DNA from: OCS116 cluster bacterium
GTDB taxonomy: Bacteria; Pseudomonadota; Alphaproteobacteria; Rhizobiales; OSC116
Length of the DNA: 26,324 nt
Assembly: GCA_002402005.2 (NCBI GenBank)
Contig: NVUS02000311.1
Span: forward strand, 1-26,324
Reading direction: 5' to 3'
Shown: in pieces, positions 15,287-22,886 of the stretch
How positions within the stretch are numbered: the stretch's first letter is position 1
Layout: each line of letters starts with the position of its first letter
Translations under genes and position numbers: made by a program
The notes under the pieces: generated by a model
What the model saw: only the letters and a program-made list of their open reading frames with translations
The model's database searches: none
Told to the model about the DNA's origin: nothing

Positions 15287-15320
15287 CTTTGTTTTATTAT
15301 TGTGGTAAAACCCGCGTAGC

Positions 15321-15572
15321 TCACTCGCTCCAAGCAAGCTTTGCATCGGCATTTTGCGACCGCGCATAGAGGCTTTCGCTGGCCTTGATATTGGGTGTGT
15401 GGTCAACCAATGGTCGCAAATTTACCCCATGTTCGCTAGTTGGTGCAACACTGCCAATATAATATTGCAGCGTGTAACTCGGGTTGTGATTTTGCAAAAT
15501 AATCGACCCTGTCGCTGCACTCACTTCTTGCCACCCGCCTAGTTTTGTAATCTCTTGCTCACCTGTCGCCAT
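15321..15572 (-). CDS. Small phage-type protein of unknown function
   Basis: An 83-residue protein without membrane segment or signal peptide, rich in alternating hydrophobic and polar residues (GSIILQN, LQYYIGSVAPTSEHG, SLYARSQN), suggesting a small beta-sandwich. Short proteins of this look are often encoded just before endolysins in alphaproteobacterial phages and are thought to be virion accessory or decoration proteins; that comparison is from memory and not tested. Several in-frame ATGs exist (15584, 15578, 15575, 15572). 15572 is chosen because a GGAG site lies six bases before it. The 15578 ATG overlaps the stop of a truncated upstream frame (ATGA). Confidence 0.6.
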   Translation of the reverse strand: MATGEQEITKLGGWQEVSAATGSIILQNHNPSYTLQYYIGSVAPTSEHGVNLRPLVDHTPNIKASESLYARSQNADAKLAWSE

Positions 15573-15574
15573 CA

Positions 15575-15703
15575 TCATCTCCATTCATAAAAGCCATATA
15601 AATAATCTTCATCATTATGCTGCGGGCTTAAATGGCGGGGGTTACTTTTTAAGAATGCATGAAGTGACAGAAAGTTTTTAAAGCGTGACGAAAGAGTTAC
15701 GTC
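15575..15703 (-). pseudogene. 3' remnant of a truncated gene upstream of the phage-type cassette
   Basis: A 42-codon open frame ends at TGA (15577-15575), overlapping an ATG of the next gene. It contains no plausible start codon and is bounded upstream by a TAA at 15706-15704. Its last ~27 residues (from FLKSNPRHLSPQHNDEDY to YGFYEWR) have a protein-like composition. The ATGA overlap is what one expects of a genuine preceding gene in a phage operon. It may be the C-terminus of a lost tail or structural gene, with the deletion joint near 15660-15705. No family can be assigned, and a chance open frame is possible. Confidence 0.35.
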
Positions 15704-15731
15704 TTAAATATGGTTAATAAATTATAAAAAA

Positions 15732-15740
15732 TATGATAAT
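15732..15740 (+). promoter_or_regulatory. Possible -10 element for the secreted protein gene
   Basis: TATGATAAT in AT-rich DNA, about 50 bases before the ATG at 15789, resembles a -10 element. No good -35 is found at the right distance, so the call is weak. The rest of 15704-15788 shows only AT-rich DNA and a GGAGAG ribosome site. Confidence 0.3.
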
Positions 15741-15788
15741 CTTGCATTAGGCGGGAGCCTGTTCCTGTCTCAAACACTGGAGAGAGTT

Positions 15789-16127
15789 ATGAAATTAAAA
15801 CTTTTATTGGCTTTTATTATTGTTTCTTCAATCGCAAGTATTTCAACCTTTACCATTTCAAATGCAGCGGAATTGGATAAATCAGAAAAAATATGCAGCC
15901 TATTAAACGATACAATCATTTTAACCCAGCCGTGTATGGTCAATAAAGCCGAACATATCATTAGTTTTGAAATTGCGCTTGAGATTGAGCGCGCAGCTAT
16001 GATGTGCGGTTCTGTAAAACGCATTGCCAAAAGCAACGGTTGGGCCTTGCCAAGCGATTGGAAAATACAAGTCAAATCCGCCAAAACTGGTGCTCAACCC
16101 ATGGCCGAATGCACATATAATAAGTAG
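15789..16127 (+). CDS. Small secreted four-cysteine protein, unknown function
   Basis: A 112-residue protein with a strong N-terminal signal peptide (MKLKLLLAFIIVSSIAS, cleavage probably after SNA near residue 26) and a mature chain of about 86 residues. Cysteines fall at 36, 49, 73 and 108, enough for two disulfides in the periplasm. The middle looks helical (FEIALEIERAAMMCG), and the C-terminal part contains WALPSDWKIQV. A GGAGAG ribosome site lies six bases before the ATG. I do not recognise the family. It stands alone between the phage-type cassette on the opposite strand and the glycogen cluster, with no partner gene except the unrelated gene at 16255. It might be cargo of the former prophage or an ordinary periplasmic protein. 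Confidence 0.7.
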   Translation: MKLKLLLAFIIVSSIASISTFTISNAAELDKSEKICSLLNDTIILTQPCMVNKAEHIISFEIALEIERAAMMCGSVKRIAKSNGWALPSDWKIQVKSAKTGAQPMAECTYNK

Positions 16128-16254
16128 AGTTGACCATACAAAGCAATAAAGCCACAACCTTGAGTTTAAGCCCTTGGTTTGATAGCCTTATTGAGAATTT
16201 TTTAGATCGCAAGAACCTTTAACCTAACCGTTTAAATGGTGTGGTGGGGCGAGC

Positions 16255-16647
16255 TTGATTAAAAATTCGACATTGGTACAAATATTTCTCAATCAATTTT
16301 ACCGGCAACGGGTCGATAAGTTGGGGCAATTTGTCTCGCCTAATTTTTCTTATTCAAGCCCCGCTGTAAGCTCAATTGGTTTTTGTGGCTTTATAGATCA
16401 TTGCAATTCAATGTTTGAGAGCGTGACGGTATATGTAAATGAAATCAAGTCGCACAATGACCAGCATTTTTTCATCGATTATTCGATCAATATAACCCAT
16501 AAAGCTTTTAAAGGCGGCGGTATATCCATACCGGGTTGCGCCAAATTTTTAATGGTTGACGATTTAATCGAAAATATCACCGTGTTTTACGATCCACGAT
16601 TGATAAAAACCAAAACAAAACTACAAAAAGCAACATATTATCTATAA
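16255..16647 (+). CDS. NTF2/SnoaL-like domain protein
   Basis: A cytoplasmic protein of 130 residues. The pattern suits the NTF2-like cone fold: an N-terminal helix (LVQIFLNQFYRQRVDKLGQF), then VSPNFSYSSP, a central helix with FIDHCNSMF, beta strands (HFFIDYSINITH) and the closing DDLIENITVFYDPRL, which matches the common SnoaL-like ending (hydrophobic-x-I-x-x-hydrophobic-x-x-x-YDP). The frame starts with TTG at 16255, with a GGGGCGAG site immediately upstream; no in-frame ATG gives the full fold. Members of this fold include isomerases, cyclases and ligand-binding proteins, so no reaction can be named. It lies 212 bases before glgP and may or may not share its transcript. Confidence 0.65.
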   Translation: MIKNSTLVQIFLNQFYRQRVDKLGQFVSPNFSYSSPAVSSIGFCGFIDHCNSMFESVTVYVNEIKSHNDQHFFIDYSINITHKAFKGGGISIPGCAKFLMVDDLIENITVFYDPRLIKTKTKLQKATYYL

Positions 16648-16713
16648 ACATTTGCAACCAAATAGGTTTCACCCTAAAGAATGGTATATTAAACTCAATT
16701 ACTGTTAAAACAT

Positions 16714-16743
16714 GGTTGCAACCCCGTAAAAATACTGCATAAT
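16714..16743 (+). promoter_or_regulatory. Candidate glgP promoter with palindromic operator GGTTGCAACC
   Basis: GGTTGCAACC (16714-16723) is a perfect 10-bp palindrome. Its TTGCAA forms a possible -35 followed 16 bases later by CATAAT (16738-16743). A partial copy, TTGCAACC, lies at 16652-16659. A regulator binding here would block the glycogen operon. An isolated TATAAT at 16835-16840 is an alternative -10 without a clear -35. The rest of 16648-16859 shows nothing else. Confidence 0.35.
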
Positions 16744-16859
16744 TGCTCACAGTATGATTAATTATTCACCCACCTACATTTCTTAACTTAATTATAGCTA
16801 TATTGCCGCAATGCGGGCTAAGCTTAAAATCGACTATAATATTAGAAAGCCAAATAAGC

Positions 16860-19241
16860 ATGTCAGCAAACAGACAATCCCCCATCGATGCACAAGTCTT
16901 ACGTGCCGAAATTCTGCGTCATCTTAAATATTCACTTGGTAAAGATGAAAGCCACGCGTCTGATTATGATTGGCGCATGTCGCTGTCATTGGCTATGCGC
17001 GATTTAATTGTCGACCCATGGTTTGCCAGCACCCGCAAAACTTACGAAAATAAAGGCAAGCGGGTTTATTATCTATCTATGGAATTCCTAATCGGCCGCC
17101 TGATCGAAGATGTCGCCATCAATCTAGGCCTTGATGAAATTGCCGATGAAGTGATGACCAGCCTTGGCCAGAGTTATCAAAAAGTGGTGGCCGATGAGCC
17201 AGATGCTGCGCTTGGCAATGGTGGTCTTGGCCGTTTGGCCGCGTGTTTCTTGGACAGTCTGTCAACTTTGGGCATTCCCGCCTATGGCTATGGCATTCGT
17301 TACGAGCATGGCTTATTCAAGCAACATTTCGAAAATGGTGTGCAACAAGAAACCGCCGAAACATGGCTAACACAACGCCATGCTTGGGAGTTTGAACGCC
17401 CCGAAGTTGCTTATAACATCTGCTTTGGCGGCACGGTCGATCAGCAAGACGGCAAAACTGTGTGGAATGAAGCCGAAAGCGTCATTGCGTCTGCCTATGA
17501 TACCCCCGTGGTCGGCTGGCAAGGTAAATGGGCCAATACATTGCGCCTCTGGGCCGCAAAACCCACAAAAATATTCGATTTGGATAGCTTTAACAAAGGA
17601 GATTACCTAGCTGCATCCGAGCCAGAAGCCCTAGCCCGCACGATTTCGCGGGTGCTTTATCCAGACGATACGACCGATGAAGGCAAAGAATTGCGGCTAA
17701 AACAAGAATATTTCTTCACCGCCGCATCCATTCAAGACCTAATCCGCCGCTTCCTGTCTGAAGGTAATGACTTACACAAATTGGCTGACCATGTCGCCAT
17801 TCAATTAAATGATACCCATCCAGCAGTTGCCGGCCCCGAATTGGTGCGCATCTTGGCCGATTTGCACGGTTTTGATATGGATGAAGCCATCAGCGTGGCG
17901 CGCAATTGCTTGGCCTATACCAACCATACTTTGCTACCAGAAGCTCTGGAACGCTGGCCGCAAGACCTGTTTGCCCGCGTCTTACCTCGGCATTTAGAAA
18001 TTATCAAATTGATCGAAGCTGATCATTTCAAACAAACAAAATCCTCGGTTAAAATCATCGAAGATGGTGATGTGAAAATGGGCGAATTGGCCTTCATTAT
18101 GGGTCATAATGTCAATGGCGTCTCCGCCTTGCATAGCGAACTGGTCAAACAAACTATTTTTGCCGACCTACATGCAGCCTATCCAGGTCGCATTCTCAAC
18201 CAAACCAATGGCATCACCCCACGCCGCTGGTTATATTCTTGCAACCCATCTTTGCGCGATCTGATTAATGAGACAATCGGCCGCGAATGGCCAGCCGATC
18301 TAGAGCAATTAGAGCAGCTCGTGCCATATGCCGACAATGCCGAGTTTATGCAAAAATTCCGCGCTTCTAAACTGCAAAATAAACAAAGGTTGGCCGCATG
18401 GCTCAAAGCCCGTGATGGTATTATCATTGACCCGAATATGATGTTTGACGTGCAAATCAAACGCTTGCACGAATATAAACGCCAGCTGATGAACATCCTC
18501 GAAACCGTGGCTTTGTGGAATGACATTAAAGCCAATCCCGATGCCGATTGGACACCAAGGCTTAAAATATTTGGCGGCAAAGCCGCTCCCGGTTATGTGG
18601 TTGCCAAACAGATTATTCACCTGATCAACGATGTGGCAAAGGTCATCAATGCCGACCCGGTTACCAATAAATATTTGCAGGTCATTTACCCTGAAAATTA
18701 CAATGTATCGATGGCCGAGTTGCTCATTCCAGCGGCTGACCTGTCCGAACAAATCTCAACCGCAGGTAAAGAAGCATCCGGCACTGGCAATATGAAATTT
18801 GCTTTAAATGGCGCATTGACCATCGGCACATTAGATGGCGCAAATGTCGAAATTCGCGAACATGTCAAACCCGAAAATTTCTTCCTCTTTGGCCTCACCG
18901 CCGCCGAAGTTGTTGAAACCCGCCAAGACCCAGATTTTGCCAAAAATGCCATCAATGCCAGCCCGAAACTAACCCAAGTTTTGGCGCAAATTAACGATGG
19001 TCTGTTTTCGCCAGACGATAAAAACCGTTATGGCTCATTGGTTAACCGCATGTATGAGGATGATTATTTCCTCGTCACGTGCGATTTTGATAGCTATTAC
19101 GCCAAACAACGCGAAGTTGATGTCGCCTATAAAGACACCGAAAAATGGAGTCAAATGGCTGCATTAAACGTTGCACGTATGGGCTGGTTCTCATCCGACC
19201 GCACAATCAAAGGCTATGCCAAAGACATTTGGGGTGTTTAA
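16860..19241 (+). CDS. glgP: Glycogen phosphorylase GlgP
   Basis: Releases glucose-1-phosphate from the non-reducing ends of glycogen; GT35 family, PLP-dependent, cytoplasmic. It is 793 residues, close to the 815 of E. coli GlgP. Conserved blocks include YYLSMEFLIGRL, DAALGNGGLGRLAACF, YGIRYEHGLF, AIQLNDTHPA, NQTNGITPRRW and the PLP site EASGTGNMKFALNG with Lys646. The ATG at 16860 is chosen because the protein then starts just ahead of the conserved N-terminal helix. A TTG frame from 16803 adds 19 unlikely residues. The ribosome site is weak (AGAAAG). It is the first gene of glgP-B-C-A-X; glgB follows after 98 bases containing a long inverted repeat. Confidence 0.96.
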   Translation: MSANRQSPIDAQVLRAEILRHLKYSLGKDESHASDYDWRMSLSLAMRDLIVDPWFASTRKTYENKGKRVYYLSMEFLIGRLIEDVAINLGLDEIADEVMTSLGQSYQKVVADEPDAALGNGGLGRLAACFLDSLSTLGIPAYGYGIRYEHGLFKQHFENGVQQETAETWLTQRHAWEFERPEVAYNICFGGTVDQQDGKTVWNEAESVIASAYDTPVVGWQGKWANTLRLWAAKPTKIFDLDSFNKGDYLAASEPEALARTISRVLYPDDTTDEGKELRLKQEYFFTAASIQDLIRRFLSEGNDLHKLADHVAIQLNDTHPAVAGPELVRILADLHGFDMDEAISVARNCLAYTNHTLLPEALERWPQDLFARVLPRHLEIIKLIEADHFKQTKSSVKIIEDGDVKMGELAFIMGHNVNGVSALHSELVKQTIFADLHAAYPGRILNQTNGITPRRWLYSCNPSLRDLINETIGREWPADLEQLEQLVPYADNAEFMQKFRASKLQNKQRLAAWLKARDGIIIDPNMMFDVQIKRLHEYKRQLMNILETVALWNDIKANPDADWTPRLKIFGGKAAPGYVVAKQIIHLINDVAKVINADPVTNKYLQVIYPENYNVSMAELLIPAADLSEQISTAGKEASGTGNMKFALNGALTIGTLDGANVEIREHVKPENFFLFGLTAAEVVETRQDPDFAKNAINASPKLTQVLAQINDGLFSPDDKNRYGSLVNRMYEDDYFLVTCDFDSYYAKQREVDVAYKDTEKWSQMAALNVARMGWFSSDRTIKGYAKDIWGV

Positions 19242-19257
19242 CTTTTGCCCGTTAAGT

Positions 19258-19294
19258 ATATTCCAAATATTAGCAATCTAAATATTTGGAATAT
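19258..19294. repeat. 14-bp perfect inverted repeat between glgP and glgB
   Basis: ATATTCCAAATATT (19258-19271) and AATATTTGGAATAT (19281-19294) are exact reverse complements, separated by nine bases. The stem is AT-rich and lacks a following T tract, so it is not a standard terminator. It could be a regulator-binding pair, or an mRNA hairpin that lowers or protects expression of glgB relative to glgP. The repeat itself is certain. Confidence 0.75.
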
Positions 19295-19339
19295 TGAATC
19301 AAATGGTGCATAGTGAGAATATAGATAAAGGGGATCAAG

Positions 19340-21538
19340 ATGTTGACAGATAAAGCTGATGTTCAAAATATCGTCGCAGGTGCGCATAGCAATCCCTTTT
19401 CTGTTCTGGGTTTGCACATTATAGATAGCAAATGTTTCATCCGGGCTTTCATTCCCAATGCCGATAAAGTCAATGTTATTGATGCCAAGATTGGCGACAC
19501 CATCATCGCGCTGAAACCCTCAAAATATGCCGACGATTTTTTCGAGGCCGAAATACCAGACATCACCCAAAGCTTTGCCTATCGGTTCAACATTCAACAA
19601 GGCGAACATAGCTGGATTGCCGATGACCCTTACCGCTTTGGCCCGGTAATTGGCGAAATGGACGAACATCTACTCGGCGAAGGCACGCATCATCGCCTAT
19701 GGCAGGTGCTTGGCGCACATACGCTAACTCATGAGGGTGTTTGGGGCACACATTTTGCCGTTTGGGCACCCAATGCCCGCCGCGTTTCAGTGGTCGGTGA
19801 TTTTAATGGCTGGGATGGCCGCCGCCATAGCATGCGCGCCCCTGGCCAAACCGGCGTGTGGGAAATTTTCATCCCCCGCATTGGCGATGGCGAGCCTTAT
19901 AAATATGAGCTGGTCGACCAGCAAGGCAAATTATTGCCGCAAAAAGCCGATCCCGTGGGTTTTGGCTCAGAACACGCACCCAAAACCGCCTCAGTCGTAC
20001 GCACCCTAGAAGGCCATGAATGGCATGACCAAGAGTGGATGTCCAAACGCGAAGCTCTGCATAAAATAGACCAACCCATCTCGGTTTACGAAGTGAATTT
20101 AGGCTCGTGGAAACGGGTCACAGATGACAGTGGTCGCCGCCTGTCTTATCAAGAATATGCCACCCAATTGGTCGAATATGCCAAATATATGGGCTTCACT
20201 CATATTGAGCTGATGCCCGTGTCAGAATTCCCATTTGATGGCTCATGGGGTTATCAACCTGTCGGGCTTTTTGCTCCCACCATCCGCCACGGCACGCTCG
20301 AAGAATTCCGCGCCTTTGTTGACGCTTGTCACAATTCAGACATCGGCCTGATACTCGATTGGGTACCCGGTCATTTCCCCGAAGATGCGCATGGCTTGTC
20401 TAAATTCGATGGCTCGCACCTATACGAACATGCCGATCCAAAAGAAGGTTTCCACCCCGATTGGAAAACCTGCATCTATAATTTCGGCCGCGATCAAGTT
20501 AAAAATTATCTAGTCTCCAATGCCGTCTACTGGGTCAAAGAACACCATGTTGATGGCCTGCGGGTCGATGCCGTCGCTTCCATGCTATACCGCGATTATT
20601 CACGCGAAGATGGTGAATGGATACCCAACAAACATGGCGGCAACGAGAATCTCGAAGCCATCGATATGCTCAAGCAAATGAATGAAGCGGTGTATAGCGA
20701 AATGCCCGGCATCATGACCATTGCCGAAGAATCAACTGCATTTCCTGCCGTCTCCACCCCCACATCAGATGGCGGTCTTGGCTTCGGCTTTAAATGGAAT
20801 ATGGGCTGGATGAATGATACATTGCAATATATGTCAGAAGACCCGATTAACCGCAAATATCATCATCATAAAATGACCTTCGGCATCGCCTACGCCTTTA
20901 CCGAAAATTTTGTTTTGCCATTAAGTCATGATGAAGTGGTGCATGGCAAAGGCTCTATGCTCAACAAAATGCCGGGTAATGATACCGATAAATTCGCCAA
21001 TCTACGCGCTTATTACGGCTTTATGTGGGGTCATCCGGGTAAAAAACTTATTTTTATGGGCAGTGAATTTGCGCAAATGAAAGAATGGGATCACGACAAC
21101 AGTCTCGATTGGCATCTGCTCGATCACGCACCGCATAAAGGCATGCAATCGCTCATCCGCGATCTCAACCAATTGTACAAATCCACTCCGGCTTTATATC
21201 AATTGGATTGCAAATCAAATGGCTTTGAATGGGTCGAAGAAAATAGCAATGATGAATCCATTCTCATCTGGTTGCGCTACGGTTATGAAGGCGAAGCGCC
21301 GATTTTGGTGGTGTCTAACTTCACCCCTGTTGAGCGCACTTACCGCCGGGTCGGCGTGCCACAAGCCGGCAAATGGATCGAGAAACTAAACACTGACAGC
21401 ACATATTATGGCGGCCAGGGCCGTGGCAATATGGGCAGCGTACAAAGTGAGGCAATCGCTAGTTTTGGCCGGGCAGATTCAATCAGCCTGACCATCCCAC
21501 CTTTGTCGACATTATATTTCGAATTAGAATTGAACTGA
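19340..21538 (+). CDS. glgB: 1,4-alpha-glucan branching enzyme GlgB
   Basis: Forms alpha-1,6 branches in glycogen; GH13 with an N-terminal CBM48 module. It is 732 residues, like the 728 of E. coli. The order is an N1 domain (1-110), CBM48 (about 125-215, with WGTHFAVWAPNARRVSVVGDF), the GH13 barrel and a C-terminal beta domain. Catalytic residues are visible at Asp410 (DGLRVDAVASMLYRDYSR), Glu463 (TIAEEST) and Asp531 (PLSHDEVVHGKGSM), each five positions beyond the E. coli numbering. The ATG at 19340 follows an AAAGGGG site. It should act on chains built by GlgA from GlgC-made ADP-glucose, both encoded downstream. Confidence 0.97.
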   Translation: MLTDKADVQNIVAGAHSNPFSVLGLHIIDSKCFIRAFIPNADKVNVIDAKIGDTIIALKPSKYADDFFEAEIPDITQSFAYRFNIQQGEHSWIADDPYRFGPVIGEMDEHLLGEGTHHRLWQVLGAHTLTHEGVWGTHFAVWAPNARRVSVVGDFNGWDGRRHSMRAPGQTGVWEIFIPRIGDGEPYKYELVDQQGKLLPQKADPVGFGSEHAPKTASVVRTLEGHEWHDQEWMSKREALHKIDQPISVYEVNLGSWKRVTDDSGRRLSYQEYATQLVEYAKYMGFTHIELMPVSEFPFDGSWGYQPVGLFAPTIRHGTLEEFRAFVDACHNSDIGLILDWVPGHFPEDAHGLSKFDGSHLYEHADPKEGFHPDWKTCIYNFGRDQVKNYLVSNAVYWVKEHHVDGLRVDAVASMLYRDYSREDGEWIPNKHGGNENLEAIDMLKQMNEAVYSEMPGIMTIAEESTAFPAVSTPTSDGGLGFGFKWNMGWMNDTLQYMSEDPINRKYHHHKMTFGIAYAFTENFVLPLSHDEVVHGKGSMLNKMPGNDTDKFANLRAYYGFMWGHPGKKLIFMGSEFAQMKEWDHDNSLDWHLLDHAPHKGMQSLIRDLNQLYKSTPALYQLDCKSNGFEWVEENSNDESILIWLRYGYEGEAPILVVSNFTPVERTYRRVGVPQAGKWIEKLNTDSTYYGGQGRGNMGSVQSEAIASFGRADSISLTIPPLSTLYFELELN

Positions 21539-21608
21539 CAGGCAATGAACAACTAACAATAGTAAAAAAAGTAAAAGTAGAGAGAATGATTTTTTGGGAG
21601 GATTATCA

Positions 21609-22871
21609 ATGAAAAATAAAAAACCACAACGGCTAGCCGCACAAACCATGGCGTTTATTTTAGCCGGTGGCCGTGGCTCGCGCTTGGTCGAGCTTACCGA
21701 TAACCGTGCCAAACCTGCAATGTATTTTGGCGGCAAAAGCCGCATTATCGATTTTGCATTGTCAAACGCGGTCAATTCTGGCATGCGCCGCATTGGCGTT
21801 GCCACGCAATATAAAGCCCATAGCCTCATTCGCCATTTGCAACGTGGCTGGAGCTTCTTCCGCGAAGAGCGCAATGAATCATTAGACATTCTGCCCGCAT
21901 CTCAGCGGATGAATGATGAAATGTGGTATAAAGGCACAGCCGATGCCGTCACCCAAAATATTGACATTATCGAAGGCTATGACCCTAAATATATCATCAT
22001 TTTGGCTGGCGATCATATTTACAAACAAGACTATTCAATCATGGTCGAGCAACATGTCAAAACCGGCGCGGATGTTACAGTCGGTTGTATTGAAGTCCCG
22101 CGCGAGGAAGCCAAGGGCTTTGGCGTTATGCATGTTGATGAGAAAGACATCATCTTAGATTTTGTCGAAAAACCGTCCGACCCACCGCCAATGCCCGGCC
22201 ATCCCGAATTGGCACTTGCCAGCATGGGCATTTATGTTTTCAAAACCGATTTCCTCATCGAGCTGCTTAAAAAAGACGCAACCAATCCAGAATCAAGCCA
22301 TGATTTTGGCCATGATTTGATTCCCGATTTGGTCAAAGCCGGCAAAGCCTACGCCCATCCATTCTCCCGCTCATGCATCATGAGTGAAAATGAGGCAGAA
22401 CCTTATTGGCGCGATGTGGGTACGGTCGATGCCTTCTGGCAAGCCAACCTCGATCTAACCGATTTTAAACCCGCGCTCGATCTATATGATAGCGACTGGC
22501 CCATCTGGACATATTCAGAATTGGTTCCGCCGGCAAAATTCATCCATAACGAGGAAGGCCGCCGCGGCCAAGCCATATCCTCAATGGTCTCAGGCGGTTG
22601 CATTATATCTGGCTCAACATTATTGCGTTGTCTTTTATTCACCGGCGTGCGCACCCATTCATTCTCACGGCTCGAGGGCGTGGTGGCGTTGCCTTATGTA
22701 ATTATTGGTCGAAATGCCCGCTTAACAAATGTGGTGATAGATCGTAATGTGGTCATTCCCGAAGGTTTAGTTGTGGGTGAAGATCCAGAATATGATGCCA
22801 AGCGTTTCCGCCGCACCGATAGTGGTATATGCTTGATCACACAAAAAATGATAGATAATTTAGAGCAGTAA
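21609..22871 (+). CDS. glgC: Glucose-1-phosphate adenylyltransferase GlgC
   Basis: Makes ADP-glucose and pyrophosphate from glucose-1-phosphate and ATP, the committed step of glycogen synthesis. It has 420 residues (E. coli 431). The N-terminal nucleotidyltransferase signature AFILAGGRGSRLVELT is present, with the Lys of RAKPAMYFGG expected at the regulatory site, GTADAVTQN, the FVEKPS motif and WRDVGTVDAFWQANLDL. A C-terminal left-handed beta-helix follows (SGGCIISGSTL, NVVIDRNVVIPEG). The ATG at 21609 sits eight bases after GGGAGG; the in-frame start at 21594 would place that site inside the gene. Allosteric control by central metabolites is known for the family, but the effectors cannot be read here. 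Confidence 0.97.
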   Translation: MKNKKPQRLAAQTMAFILAGGRGSRLVELTDNRAKPAMYFGGKSRIIDFALSNAVNSGMRRIGVATQYKAHSLIRHLQRGWSFFREERNESLDILPASQRMNDEMWYKGTADAVTQNIDIIEGYDPKYIIILAGDHIYKQDYSIMVEQHVKTGADVTVGCIEVPREEAKGFGVMHVDEKDIILDFVEKPSDPPPMPGHPELALASMGIYVFKTDFLIELLKKDATNPESSHDFGHDLIPDLVKAGKAYAHPFSRSCIMSENEAEPYWRDVGTVDAFWQANLDLTDFKPALDLYDSDWPIWTYSELVPPAKFIHNEEGRRGQAISSMVSGGCIISGSTLLRCLLFTGVRTHSFSRLEGVVALPYVIIGRNARLTNVVIDRNVVIPEGLVVGEDPEYDAKRFRRTDSGICLITQKMIDNLEQ

Positions 22872-22886
22872 TGTTTGGAGTTGTAG

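Noticed and set aside
15770..16084. 104-residue minus-strand frame opposite the secreted four-cysteine gene
   Set aside because: The plus-strand gene has a signal peptide and a good ribosome site; the antisense frame has neither.
16801..16859. TTG-initiated N-terminal extension of GlgP
   Set aside because: The extra 19 residues precede the family's normal start and have no ribosome site; the ATG at 16860 fits better.
14172..16860. Search for a defence system, CRISPR array, integrase or att repeats around the phage-type cassette
   Set aside because: No direct repeats, repeat-spacer pattern, tRNA, integrase or transposase could be seen by eye on either strand.
18309..18752. 147-residue minus-strand open frame inside glgP
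   Set aside because: It lies opposite invariant phosphorylase sequence and has no domain or operon context.
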